64,000 nucleotides of DNA from Cristatella mucedo (lineage: Eukaryota > Bryozoa > Phylactolaemata > Cristatellidae), in contig WPIO01000142.1 in assembly GCA_009760855.2 (NCBI GenBank), positions 329,501-393,500 on the forward strand. Reading direction: 5' to 3'. Below the pieces are notes generated by a model. That model was not told where the DNA came from. It saw nothing but the letters and a program-made list of their open reading frames with translations, and made no database searches. Of the stretch, positions 36,059 to 46,519 are shown piece after piece; the stretch's first letter is position 1; the number at the start of each line of letters is the position of its first letter. Position numbers and translations under genes: made by a program.

Positions 36059-36149
36059 CGACCCCGGTGGGACTCGAACCCACAACCTCCGAATACCAAC
36101 TGGCATAGCCACTAGAAGTCCGACGCGCTATCCATTGCGCCACGGGGCC
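36059..36149 (-). tRNA. tRNA-Arg(TCT) with intron
   Basis: Read on the - strand it starts GGCCCCGTGGCGCAATGGAT and ends in a T arm GTGGG-TTCGAGT-CCCAC, acceptor strand CGGGGTC and discriminator G. The acceptor stem pairs in seven positions (one G-T), the D stem is GCGC/GCGC, and the anticodon stem TCGGA pairs with TTCGG around loop CTTCTA. An insert of about 18 bases starting GTGGCTATG follows the base after the anticodon, the canonical tRNA intron position. Animal tRNA-Arg(TCT) genes characteristically carry an intron, in vertebrates also starting GTGGCTA. A and B box promoters are intact, so it is likely functional. Confidence 0.93.
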
Positions 36150-37935
36150 ACATGACAATTCTCTGCACATAGCAATATAAGTACCTACCACTATTCAGGT
36201 ATTACGCTTAAACAACGAGCTGCGTGAGATGCAATAACCAATAGTTGATGAAAAACGACTGATAGCCGCAACGGTGACGGCAGTTAGCCGGCGAAGGACT
36301 GTCGATGGACAGTCGCCAATGGGTAGTCGATTGGCAGTCACGTATGAGTATCTTTCCATGACTGTCAAGTCGACCAAGCTCGAAGGCGCAGAGTAAATCA
36401 GCCATACAGCCGACAGGCTGACGCGGGTAAGGTACCGCGAACACCGGATGGCTTGACATCGGTGCCCGCTCCGTTAGAATGTAACGGCAATTTCGCAACG
36501 GCAGCAAGGATTATCTTACCGCTAGCGGAAAAGTAGAATGGTTCAGAATTCCTTGGGAGCTTGGATACCTATTTCTAGGAGTGAAAGCCAACACCTGGGA
36601 CGGCGATCAGTACAGCTCACTGTTTGACCTCGCCTAGCTTAACCGGTCTAGTTATGGGAGTGGGCAGTCCGCAGGAGGTGGCGTATAGTGATAGCACATA
36701 ATGTTTTTACGCTCACAGCACCTACCAAATCATAGCAGCATCACAGTTCTGCTGATCGCATGATAGGATGTGCTACTGGTCCTAGCTGTGTTTCAAGCTG
36801 CGTTTCCACTATTGACTTGCTTCCCTGCAGACGCCGACTACGTCCTCCTAGCTAGTCCGCTCACTATAGCGATTCAGGAGACCTCGATGGCCGACTTAGT
36901 ACCGCCTCCATAGACCCCTGCTCAAATGCGGGAGGATACGTTGACACAGGGTTCCCCGAGAACACTCCTATGTACCTACCTTACCTACCTGTACTTACCT
37001 ACCTTTGTATGGTATGTATACTGCATAATATGAATAATAATTTAGCTCATTTAGCTCGTTTGTAAAGCGGCAGAAGAGCCTAGCCAACACCCGCACAAGT
37101 TGGGTTCACCGCATCAGTCATCGTGGTAGACGAGTAAGAAAAGAATAAAAAGAAAAGGAAGATTAGCATATAAGGAGGTTTTTCGCTAAAGTGCTTAATG
37201 GTGAATAACGTGCGCCATTACTGATGCGTTGGTGCATAGCGTTAAGGAATGCGCACCGATACGGGTTTGTTCGAGAATTTCATGAACAGATGAGCGGCGT
37301 CTTATCTGAAGAAAAGGGTTAAGCCGTGGCTACAACGTATAAGCATACCGCGTTCAGGGACTTGCTCTGAACGCCCGAATTTACCTCAAGCATACACTCG
37401 AGCCTATAAACGTCAGCCTTTGTTATTTTGGTCTCGGTGTGTATGATGAGTGAGCCCTGAGTTGTGACTGGTCGGCTAGTACAGCTAGGAGGCTTAGAGT
37501 AGAAGCAGCCTCTCTTTCACGAGAGACGGCCGATTTGGCTCATCCCCACGAGATGTGGCGACGTAAGTAGCCCAAACCCGAAGGAATCGGCACGACAGTA
37601 GGAGAAGTCGATAGTGTAAGCGCGCAGCTCTACTTGCATTTATAACAAAACAGCTTCGTTAAATAAAATAACACTGACCTAATTGGACCATCATTCAAAA
37701 GACCAAAAGGAAGAATTTTCGCTGTCAGGCAGAGAGGGGATTATCATTGGGATTATCGAATTTTGTCTGGGACATCGCCATCCTACTGGTGAAATCCAAA
37801 GAACTGGTGTCTGCGTTTAAAGCGAAGATTTGAGTCGTTCACTGCGATTTTCCCACGCTAGTTAAACTTGTACTGCTTTCATTGTTATTGATCTGGCAAG
37901 CAACACTTGCAAGCAAACCTTGATGCAACTTATTG
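36150..37935. other. Intergenic, no gene recognised
   Basis: An S1 SINE 3' end in reverse at about 37050-37115 (AAAGCGGCAGAAGAGCCT). Otherwise nothing supported. Confidence 0.45.
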
Positions 37936-37939
37936 CGCT

Positions 37940-38990
37940 AAGCACGATCAGCACGTTAAATCCTCTCAACTCCGTTGCTGCATGTATTGACGACATCCGC
38001 ACACGGATGGCAGCAAATTTTCTTAGATTAAATGATGATAAAAACAAACTTACTAGTTATGGGCAAACCCAGTGTGATTCAGAAATTGTAGAGGCTAACG
38101 CTCAAAATCGGCTCTGCGAGCAAATCTCCAGTAGAATCTGCACGAATTCTAGGTGTCATGTTCCAAAGTGACCGTCCGTTAGACGACCACATCAGCGCCA
38201 CAATCAAGTCTGCCTACTTTCAGCTGCATAACATTGCTGAAATTCGAGCTTGCTTAGATAGGGATATCACATCTAAGTTGGTCCATGCATTTGTGACATC
38301 CCGTCTTGACTTCAGTAACTCACTGCTTGCTGGTCTACCGGCATGTGCAAGCAGGCGCTTACAGCTGGTGCAAAACTCTGCAGCTAGGTTTGTCTGTCGT
38401 GAGTGTCACAGTTGCCACATCACACCACTTCTGGCCGACCTGCACTAGCTACCAGTCAAGCAACGGGTCGACTTCAAAGTTTTGTCGCTCACTTTTAGGT
38501 CACTTCATTCTTTGGCTCCAGCCTATCTCTCAGATCTACTTCCCACCAGGCCAAGCATCGTACCACCTGCTTTTCGGAATCGGACTGTTTACTTGTACCT
38601 TGTACTAACCTTAAATCCTTTGGAGAATAGGCCTTTAGTTCGTATGCTTCCAAAGCTTGGAACTCGCTCCCGAATTTCGTCATGACATCTCCCGACTTCA
38701 CCACATGTAAAAATAAATTAAAAATGCACCTATTTATGAGAGCGTTTAGTGGATCTCCATGGTTCGTTTTTTATGTGCTTATGCGTGCTGACACTTTTGC
38801 ATGCTGCCACTAACCACACTTGCATGCTTACCGTGTACAAGTCACCCCTAACCACGTTCTTCATGTTGTTTATCAAGCATGATACCACTAACCATTCGAT
38901 CGCGCTTCCTTTGTAGCAATGGTAAAGCACCTAGAAAGATATTTGAGTTGTCTGAGGGCGCTTTATCAAATTTATTATTATTATGAGCAG
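37940..38990 (+). mobile_element. LINE family A, + strand copy (RT end to tail)
   Basis: Carries LNSVAACIDDIRTRMAANFL, LVHAFVTSRLDFSNSLLAGL and LQLVQNSAARFVC, then the 3'UTR and TTATTATTATTAT tail. A Trp codon of the conserved LHWLPV block has become TAG (near 38446) and the frame then shifts; it is a dead copy. Confidence 0.9.
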
Positions 38991-40164
38991 TGGTAAATAC
39001 CGCTATAAACATTGGAAGTAGCCAAATTCTCACTTCAACCTACAAGTCTCAATCGTTTACCTCCGGTTTACCTACCTGGATCGATCCAGCTGAATCGGGC
39101 TACTAAAACCTCGACTCCTCACTGAAAAATAAGTTTGGAAAGTTTTTTCGCTTAGACTGCCGACGACTGGTAGATTTTGGTCTGCGAATGTTAGATTTTG
39201 AAGGTTAACTTATAGTTTCAGAATTCTTGTGTAACTATGTAGCAGTTGTACTGCTTATTCATATAGTTTCTTACAGTCCATTTTTCACTGCCACTTATTT
39301 TCTACTTAAGTACTCAAGCTCTCTAATACTCCTTGATATACTTTCTTTGCTTTGGAAGATAATGTTTTCGGTACCGATTAAGTACAGAAAGCTGTGCTGG
39401 CATCTTTGAGCGAGGTACAGGAAACTTTGCCATAGTAACAACCAGATATTATTCTTAGCATTGTAATAAACAAGAATGCAACTCCAATAAAAAGAGATAC
39501 TCGCCGACGTACATAGCAATGTATCAGTCTGTTACATATGAAACACTTTTAAGTGGTATCATTATGCGTAGTGATGACTCCAAGGCTGCCGAACGTTTTC
39601 TACATTCAACCAAACAGTCCCACAGAGGTTCACCCGATACAGCTATGGGCTGATTTCTGCTATCTCCCGAGATTTCTTTCGGCTTCCTTTTTACATTATC
39701 ATGTTTTTCATATATTATATTATATTTATCATATTTTTATATTATCATATTCATCATTCTTAAGATGTAACGAAAGAAACAAATTATGTCACATAATGGA
39801 GGTCAATCGTTGCTAGCACCTTGAGGTATTCATTAATGTCTTGATTAACAACTCACTGCATTTGGTCATATTCTGATGCAGATGGAAACATATTAATACA
39901 GATTTCGTTTAATTGTAAGACAAAACCTCACAATGTTGAAAAGAAATTACGAAATTATTCAAAGGCGCATCGGCAAGTCTGCAACCCTCGCGCGTGCCCA
40001 AAGAATAGACCCAGAATTCGCTTTCAGGTAAGCGGATTTTATAGGTTACTTATTGTATTGAAAATTTCACTGTATGATTGCCAAAGAAAATTTCAAAGCA
40101 ACATAATATCTCGAAAGGTTACCAGATGCTATATTGCAGTTATAACAATAGCAGCACATTAATT
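38991..40164. other. Intergenic / downstream of SYCE2-like gene
   Basis: AT-rich. The TATATTATATTATATTTATC run at about 39710 is low complexity. No gene recognised; the SYCE2-like 3'UTR probably occupies the upper end. Confidence 0.45.
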
Positions 40165-40368
40165 TTAAGAAATAACAGCGCTCAAGCTAGGCTCAAAATC
40201 TTGGACTAATTGGTGTAGGTCATCTCTGAACTTTCGCATTTCTGATTCGAGGTCATCAACACGTTCCAGCACTTCTACTACATCCTTTAAATGATCGTTG
40301 AGCTCGGCGCTTCGCATTGCGTACATTGCATAGAAGCTATCCTCTATTTTCTTGGTCGCTTCATCGCA
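40165..40368 (-). CDS. SYCE2: SYCE2-like exon 2 (C-terminal helix and stop)
   Basis: 67 codons plus TAA (40167-40165). It encodes [20 protein letters not shown], then [20 protein letters not shown] and [14 protein letters not shown]. Heptad-like spacing of hydrophobic residues runs throughout. The AATTAA-rich DNA after the stop contains a possible ATTAAA signal at 39913-39908. Confidence 0.72.
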   Translation of the reverse strand, partial: CDEATKKIEDSFYAMYAMRSAELNDHLKDVVEVLERVDDLESEMRKFRDDLHQLVQDFEPSLSAVIS

Positions 40369-41931
40369 CTACAAATAGTAAAAATAACGGCATGTCCAGT
40401 ATGCGAGGAAAATGCCAGCAACAGCAAAGGCTGGATGCACAGCCTGGAAACCTATCATTCTTAGCTTAGCTCGTCAAATCTGGGTGTGAATAAATTACTT
40501 CTTCATTGACCTCGTAATTTTTCCCCTCACAATTGCTCATTAACATCTTTATTTTCGATGCCTACATCGGCAGTTTTATTAGTGATCTGAAGTCGGATTT
40601 TCAAATTTCCCCTAGCTTATCTAGTATCCAGCGAGTAGACAGCTGTGTGTCTTGATCGCCGTATTTCGTATTAGAAGATATGGCGATATAGATGAATGCT
40701 GTTTGATGGAATTAATTGCGATCGGGCATAGAAAAAGCGCTACATCCACCAGCTCTCTCAATACGCTTTTAGAGGTGAGACACTTACGAGAATTTTCTAA
40801 GGGCTAAGCTCCTTAGTGGTAGACTTAAGAACAGGTTAAGGCCGTTTGGACGTAAATAATGTAAAGTATCTCCGTCTGTAAATCCACAAAACCACACAGT
40901 CTTTGTGGGTGTTACGCAGCATAGTTTTGTATAGCGCACTCATAGCCTTAGCGGCTTTCGGTACACATTCGGTAGCCAACAGACTTCATCTCACGCATTA
41001 AAGAGAAAGTGGGAAGCAGAGCAGTCAGGCGAGCAGTTGAGGTAGTGATTAGCATGGAAGTAGCAGCTCCGAGCTGCTGGAAAGGATGTGCCGTAGTCGG
41101 CAGCAGAGAGTAGTTGTCGTTTCGCAAGAATCATGGAAGTGAGTTCAACAGCCTATGACCTTCAGAGCAAAAGCTTCCGTCGCCAACGGTCTTTAAGCTG
41201 AGGAATAAAACAGCAAATTTATTGTCCACACAGGACCTGAGCGCACAAAGAGGGCTGAAACTGGTGCAGCCGTTCAGCTAGGTACGAAGGAGCCAAGCCG
41301 TGGCTGGCCTTGTGGGTCAGGGTAAGAACTTTGCTCTGTATCCGTTGATCAACCGGCAACCACCATAGCTCTTTTAGCAAAGGAGACACGTGCTCAAACC
41401 TCTGGGACCTGAAGACTAGCCTTGCAGCCATATTCGTAGTCAGCTGCAGTGGCCTAGTTGCTCATTTTGGTAGCCCAGCCAAAAGGGAATTACAATAATC
41501 AAGCCGAGACAAAACTAAGGAGCTAGTTAAACTTTTTGCAAGCCGCCGTGGAAGACAGTTCCCAATCTTAGATAGGGATCGGACGTGATGGCTAGCTGTG
41601 GAAGCAGTCTTCTGAATGAAGCTTTCAAAATTTAGGCAGCTGTCGAAGACGACGCTTAAATTACGAGCAAAAGATGATAGTCGCTCAAGAGCATCACATA
41701 TTAGAGGAGAAAAAATTCTAGTCCAGCCACACGCTTAGGGCGTGGCTGGATCTTTAGATTAGGAACCCTTACTCAGGTAACCTTAGTAAAGAGACATAGA
41801 TTTAGTTCTCTTGGGGGCCATACATATATCTTGTTATTATTATATTTTTATTCTGACCCCGTTTCAGTAGAACAAGCCTTGCCTCACCAGCGGCTCCACT
41901 TCAACGCTGGCTCGATGAAAAAAATATATAA

Positions 41932-41978
<47 letters not shown>

Positions 41979-41981
41979 GAT

Positions 41982-42037
<56 letters not shown>

Positions 42038-42836
42038 GGAAGTCATTATTCGTAGTCATAGTTTGAGCGGAATTCTATATATTAATGCATACCTACCTGT
42101 AAAATGGGCTGTTTCACTTAATTGTTCTTTTCTTTGAATTTTTTTAGTATTTACTGAAGACTGCACTGACTTTTAAAATGCTTGATTTAACTCAGGGACC
42201 GTGTGCTCTCCAATTAGCGTTGATGCGGCAGAAATGGGTCAACGAGTAATTTTTATTGAAGAGAAAAGTTGACTTAGCTTCTATTGGCACGCAAAAGTAG
42301 TTCTTCGGTTGGACGCACCGTCGTAAATTTCAATCGGGGTTCGTCGTATGAAGCAACGATGACGGGAATGTCACTAACCTGGCGCTTCTAGATCTATCGG
42401 CTGCCTTCGACACCATTGATCACTACGTCCTACTTGAACGATTGAGATCAACGATCAGTCTGTCAAGCGAGGCACTGGCGTGGATCGTACTTGTCCGATC
42501 TTGTTCAATAAGTATCGCGTCGAGGTCAGGTCTCATCCATCAGACCGCACCGCTCAGCGAGGGTTTTGATACACACACTAACAAACTGTCTTAAAAGCGT
42601 CCAACAGCACTTACCATAGCCGATATTTCCTTTTTCATGTCAGCGAGAAGCTTCGAGTCTTGCTTACGCTTGATATTGATCTCTTGAACGATCTCTCGTG
42701 CTTGTTGCAATATAGCATCTTTAGCTGATTTAGATTTCTGCGTTGCTTGCAAAGCGTCCGGTACCCCAACAACGGTAACGTCCGCACTATTAAAAGACAA
42801 AGCTTCTATGAATGTCACATTACTATTGAAATTCAT
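40165..42836 (-). CDS. SYCE2: SYCE2-like synaptonemal complex central element protein, 2 exons
   Basis: A 141-codon protein from exons 42836-42615 and 40368-40165, joined in phase 0 with donor GTAAGT and acceptor TTTGTAG. It is one long predicted coiled coil. The core, [20 protein letters not shown], then [11 protein letters not shown], then [20 protein letters not shown], follows the order and spacing of vertebrate SYCE2 (LQKRAQELIENINKSRQKDH ... EERIYQIYN ... ISHLETELKQV). SYCE2 works with TEX12 in the central element that holds homologous chromosomes together in meiosis. Start chosen at the first in-frame ATG (42836). An alternative is an upstream 5' exon spliced at an acceptor near 42787. 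Other small coiled-coil proteins (BLOC-1/BORC subunits) were considered and fit less well. Confidence 0.72.
40861..41760 (-). mobile_element. Family B LINE copy (CR1/L2-like), C-terminal part
   Basis: The 3' end matches repeats at 13299 and 16221. Further in, 41431-41219 encodes [20 protein letters not shown] and [33 protein letters not shown], the same C-terminal module as family A but clearly diverged. So family B is a second LINE lineage. Confidence 0.82.
41921..42034. repeat. AT dinucleotide microsatellite, two blocks
   Basis: TA repeats at about 41935-41974 and 41985-42034 separated by TAAGATACACA, in the SYCE2-like intron. The YIYIYI reading frame across it is an artefact. Confidence 0.97.
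42340..42545 (+). pseudogene. LINE reverse transcriptase fragment
   Basis: Encodes [20 protein letters not shown] and SSEALAWI, the RT motif A region. It has the expected Phe-Asp but no downstream YADD part. Confidence 0.8.
42615..42836 (-). CDS. SYCE2: SYCE2-like exon 1 (N-terminal and first helix)
   Basis: 74 codons from ATG 42836-42834, starting [20 protein letters not shown], to ...MKKEISAM before donor GTAAGT. The open frame also extends upstream of this ATG without a stop as far as about 42899, so the start is a choice. A possible acceptor (TTTTAATAG) lies just above 42786 and would shorten the exon. Confidence 0.68.
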
Positions 42837-43950
42837 TTCAACGATGATGCAGAAACTGTAGTTCACGCTTATCGGCAGACGAATTTCAATAGCGAACACT
42901 CAGTTCCCGACAGCCTTAATTCGATGAGCTCAACCAAAGTTTTGACAAAGATGTAAACAGCGACTTTTGACTATTATTAGAACTAGACAGAACTAGACGG
43001 CAAGATCGACTCGTATCTATCGCCAGTCGCTAGTCTCTCTGCCGACGCACGACGACTACCGGCGACGCCGGAACATCGTACTGCGGCTAGAGACTTGTAG
43101 GTGCAGCCGCAGTAGCGTATGCAGCTGTGTGTGCCAAGTACAATACGTGGCAGTAACGAAGAGAGCCCGTACCTTAAAATAAAAAGTTCTTATACATAGC
43201 GTAGATAAATCTATTTGACAGCGATGGAGGTCTAGCACCAGTTAAGGCGTACAGCGGCTCTCCTATGGCGCCACTCAAGCGCCGACCGTCGCAAAGCGCC
43301 AGACGCAACTCGGCTGGCAGAATTCGACCGACAGTCAATTAAACAACTCAGCTTTTATACCGCCCATGGTGGAATACGACACCCACCTGTGGAAGAACAC
43401 GACGCTTGCAGCCTGCGAGCACTGGGCGGGCGGAGACCTCGCGATGGCTGTCAGACTGCCTACGCAGCCGCAAGCTCACGACCGGTGGATGGGCAGACGA
43501 TGACTCGGCAGTCCTGGCCAAATCCATGCATTGGCAGCATCTGTGGGGACATCAATCTACCACAAACTGCCGCCAGCTGTCGGGCGGGTTCGGAACGAAC
43601 AATGGCCCGACAGTGCGAAAAACAACGCATGCATGGAATATAAGGGTTGCCGGAGGAGTACAACGGGAGGGGAGGGCTAGATCCCTCGACGCCGGCAGCC
43701 GTCTAATGTGTGTAGACTGGGCTTGGCTGGCGTTGAGTGAAATAAACGTTTTGGTGTTTGAGCCAGCAGACTTGTTGCTCGGTCGCGATACCCAGCCCGA
43801 CGACAGGTCGTGCGAAGGGCTGTCACACCACCGCAGTTCAGTCATTAAAGTTCAGGTACCGGATGTTAATATTTAGGCTGTCGCGAAAAATGACCGTTCT
43901 AGCACGCCGCCGTTTCCCTAAACCAGTTTACAGGCTAATCGGAAACAAGG
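42837..43950. other. Upstream of SYCE2-like gene; possible LTR
   Basis: No exon recognised. A TATA-like GGAATATAAGGG at 43637 and AATAAACG at 43741 about 100 bases apart resemble a retrotransposon LTR, but no pair, primer site or pol domain was found. Alternatively it is the promoter area of the SYCE2-like gene. Confidence 0.35.
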
Positions 43951-45007
43951 AGCCGCAATTGGTCCGCAGGAGAGTGCTGCGAGGCTACACACGTCGCGGC
44001 GTCGGCCGGCAACGGAATTGTCATTTTGGAATGACGCTTGGTCTTACTAATTCACGCGAAGCACCGGCGATCGAAAGCACAAGCCGACTGCGGTCGGGAC
44101 TCCGGTTCGTCCGTAGCGCACCCGGAAGCTCGCGGCAGCGCGTATCCGGGTGCGCGTCGGCGAGCTGTGTGAGAGAGCAGCGAGCGCGAGGTCGCACTCG
44201 CAGCAGGCGTGACTCAGCGCCTAGCGTCCCGGCGTGCATTTCTCGGCTTCGCACCCGCTTTCGCGGGGAAGCTGGCGTGCGGCCGCTCGCCTCGACATAC
44301 TTGGACGCTGAGCCCAAGGGATGCACGGAGGAGGACGGATGCAGGACGGACGCAGCGTAGCGCGCGGCCGTTCGTCCCCCACCGACGAATCGTCGTTTGG
44401 GACGCTGCTGCGGCAGCGCGGATGCGTCGCGGCAAGCCCGCGGTGCGGCGGGCTGGGCTGGGCTAATGTCGAGGATTGCATTAGGCGCCGAGCGTGTCGC
44501 TCGAAATGCTCGATAAGGAACTCACCCCTGGGCAACGTCTTCCGAGTCCGAATCCATGCGCGCATTCAGCGAAGTGCGCTGCAGAACCCGAGGAAGCTGC
44601 GTCAGCGTCTCTGACGGACAGAGCGCGACTGACGCAGCGTCGCGCGCCGGAAGCCTGCGCCGCGGGTCGCTCCAGCGTCCGCATGCGTAACGTTTCTCGT
44701 ACCGCGGAGAGGGAGCTGCGGCTACGTTGTCTAACCTGACCAGGGGGCGCGTCGCGCGCGGGACCAATAAAAAACGGCTTTCATACTACTAAGCTTGACC
44801 GAGCCGTCAGTTCGCGCTCCCGACGGGAAGACAGCGACGCTCGCGGGCGCGTTTGCTCGCATTCGCCCGGATTCGCTGTATTGGACTGGCTGTCCGCCAG
44901 AACGGCGCAGGCCGATCCTACCGGGGTGCAGCGCTTTGCTCCTTCGGGACACGCGCGGCCGCCGACTCGCGCGTTGAAGCGGCCATCTGCCGGGATTCGC
45001 GCGCGGC

Positions 45008-45037
45008 TGCTATTACTATTACTATTACTATTACTTA
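45008..45037. repeat. ATTACT hexamer microsatellite
   Basis: TATTACTATTACTATTACTA, about 4-5 units of ATTACT (or TTACTA). Confidence 0.95.
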
Positions 45038-45195
45038 CGGAGTCGCACGCGAAGAAAACTGCGAAGTTCGGAGAGCAAAGCCTGACATAGAGAGACTGTT
45101 ACTAGTCTTTACTGAGGTTGGCAGTCGGCATTTAGCTGGCGCCTGGCAGTCAACGTCGGTTTGGTACTAATTTGTGCAGGCGAACTAGTCGCGCA

Positions 45196-45246
45196 GAATG
45201 CGACACCCGCTCTTCTCGAGCGGGATGCGACACCCGCTCTTCTTCT
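45196..45246. repeat. Direct duplication with hairpin (GCGACACCCGCTCTTCT)
   Basis: TGCGACACCCGCTCTTCT occurs twice, 32 bases apart; the first copy is followed by CGAGCGGG, so CCCGCTC-TTCTC-GAGCGGG can fold. Confidence 0.9.
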
Positions 45247-45554
45247 CCTCCTCCTCGCCAAGCGAAAAGATTGAGCGCATGTGGCGAGAGCAGCCGCCGC
45301 CCCGAGCAGACTGCCCCGAGCAGTTCCCGGCGTCCAATCAGCTGCCCGCATCCGCCGCGAGCCACGCCCGGCTGCTCAGTGGCCGCCGCCGCCACGAGCC
45401 GTGCCGCTATCGCGCTCGAACGTTTCTCATTCTCTTTAAGATCCTTTGCTTTGAAGATGATTTGATTTGACAGACGGCGCTGCACTGCTACTCGTAGCAA
45501 GTTTTATGGAGCAGCAAGTGCAGGCTGAACAGGATGTAACCCGAGGCTGATCAC

Positions 45555-45710
45555 TATTCAGGATTTAAGTAAGGTGCTCTTTTTAACGACCGAGGTCGTG
45601 GGTTCGAATACCGCAGTGGGCGATTCTGCATTGCCAACTGCAAGCGGTGGTGGCAGATAGTCGGCTCTTCTTCCGCCATAGAAACGAGGCTGTTGAATCA
45701 ACTACGATTT
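45555..45710 (+). mobile_element. tRNA-derived SINE (S1)
   Basis: AAGTAAGGTGCTCTTTTTAA, ACCGAGGTCGTGGGTTCGAA (intact B box region), GCAAGCGGTGGTGGCAGATA, end GGCTGTTGAATCAACTAC. Confidence 0.86.
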
Positions 45711-46080
45711 TTTGAGTAGTAATGCGGGGCGTCGGTGGCAGTGCATTAAATTTAGAGGTACTTCACAAGCGGAAATGCAGAGATACATTTTCCAGATCGA
45801 AGCGATGCTCCAAACCAGCCGAGCAGCTTCACTGTAACGCCAGCCGATGCGGTTGAGCGGCGCGATGCGTGTTGTTCTTACGTTACGCGAGCGGCCAGCG
45901 AGCGCTGTCCACCGACTGTCGCTGCAGTGACGCAGCTACAAGAGGCCGAAGAAGTGAGGACTAGCGACTAGCGAAACGTTTCGAGCTTCCAAACATTGTT
46001 CGAGCTTCTACGTGAAAATGCCACATCGTAGAATAAAGCAAAAGACGTTAACCACAGGCCGATGGATGCGAAACAAATAG

Positions 46081-46151
46081 TCGCAAAGAGCCAAAGTTGT
46101 GCCAAAGTTGTGCCAAAGTTGTGCCAATCGCAAAGAGCCAAAGTTGTGGCC
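46081..46151. repeat. 13-bp tandem repeat inside a larger duplication
   Basis: CCAAAGTTGTGCC-type units repeat three times in a row, then TCGCAAAGAGCCAAAGTTGT reappears 54 bases after its first copy. Confidence 0.92.
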
Positions 46152-46258
46152 ATTTGTGCCTCCTTTACTGTAACGTGAAACGGGTGATCGAATGTCTTGT
46201 GAAAATGATGCGCACCTGATCTCTGGTCGCGTCAGGATCGAAGGAAGAACCGAAAAAA

Positions 46259-46516
46259 ATGGCGAGTGGTTTACAAAATCGTCTACATTTTTGGGATGTC
46301 AGTTCTACACGTCGCAAATTTCTCAGCTGTCCCGCATGGTATGAGGAATGTATTCAACCGTATAGTGTGTCGCAGCGTAAATGCTTGGCAAGAGCACTTC
46401 TTCACTACGTTGGATCCAAGTACACAAGTTTTACTTTAATACAAAATCGGGAATGTCTGGGCCGATTTATATCTCGGCATCTAAACGGAGAGACCGCATG
46501 TCCACCGGTAACGTGA
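46259..46516 (+). CDS. Unrecognised 85-codon ORF
   Basis: ATG in a good context (AAAAAAATGGCG) to TGA, encoding MASGLQNRLHFWDVSSTRRK, then WYEECIQPYSVSQRKCLARA and LIQNRECLGRFISRHL. The residue mix is protein-like (5 Cys, 3 Trp-Tyr pairs in a short span) and it is not in any repeat seen here. AATAAA follows at 46680. It ends at CCACCGGTAACG, where a donor could extend it. No family recognised; could be chance. Confidence 0.3.
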   Translation: MASGLQNRLHFWDVSSTRRKFLSCPAWYEECIQPYSVSQRKCLARALLHYVGSKYTSFTLIQNRECLGRFISRHLNGETACPPVT

Positions 46517-46519
46517 CCA

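Larger units (their letters stand above)
40369..42614 (-). other. SYCE2-like intron with repeats
   Basis: A 2.2-kb intron holding a family B element (about 40861-41760), a LINE-type tail piece (41790-41840), the AT microsatellite (41921-42034) and an RT fragment (about 42340-42545). Confidence 0.6.
43951..45480. other. CpG-rich block
   Basis: About 1.5 kb, very GC- and CpG-rich, with open frames on both strands as expected from composition. It includes CCAATAAAAAACGG at 44762, an ATTACT repeat (45008-45037) and a duplicated hairpin (45196-45246). It could be a CpG island or promoter, or a diverged retroelement; I recognise no protein. Confidence 0.5.

Noticed and set aside
41831-42055. 74-codon ORF with Tyr-Ile repeats
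   Set aside because: Encoded by the AT microsatellite.
43758-44614. Several 80-200 codon ORFs in both strands
   Set aside because: Overlapping frames on both strands in a CpG-rich block, Arg/Ala-rich, no domain, no splice support.
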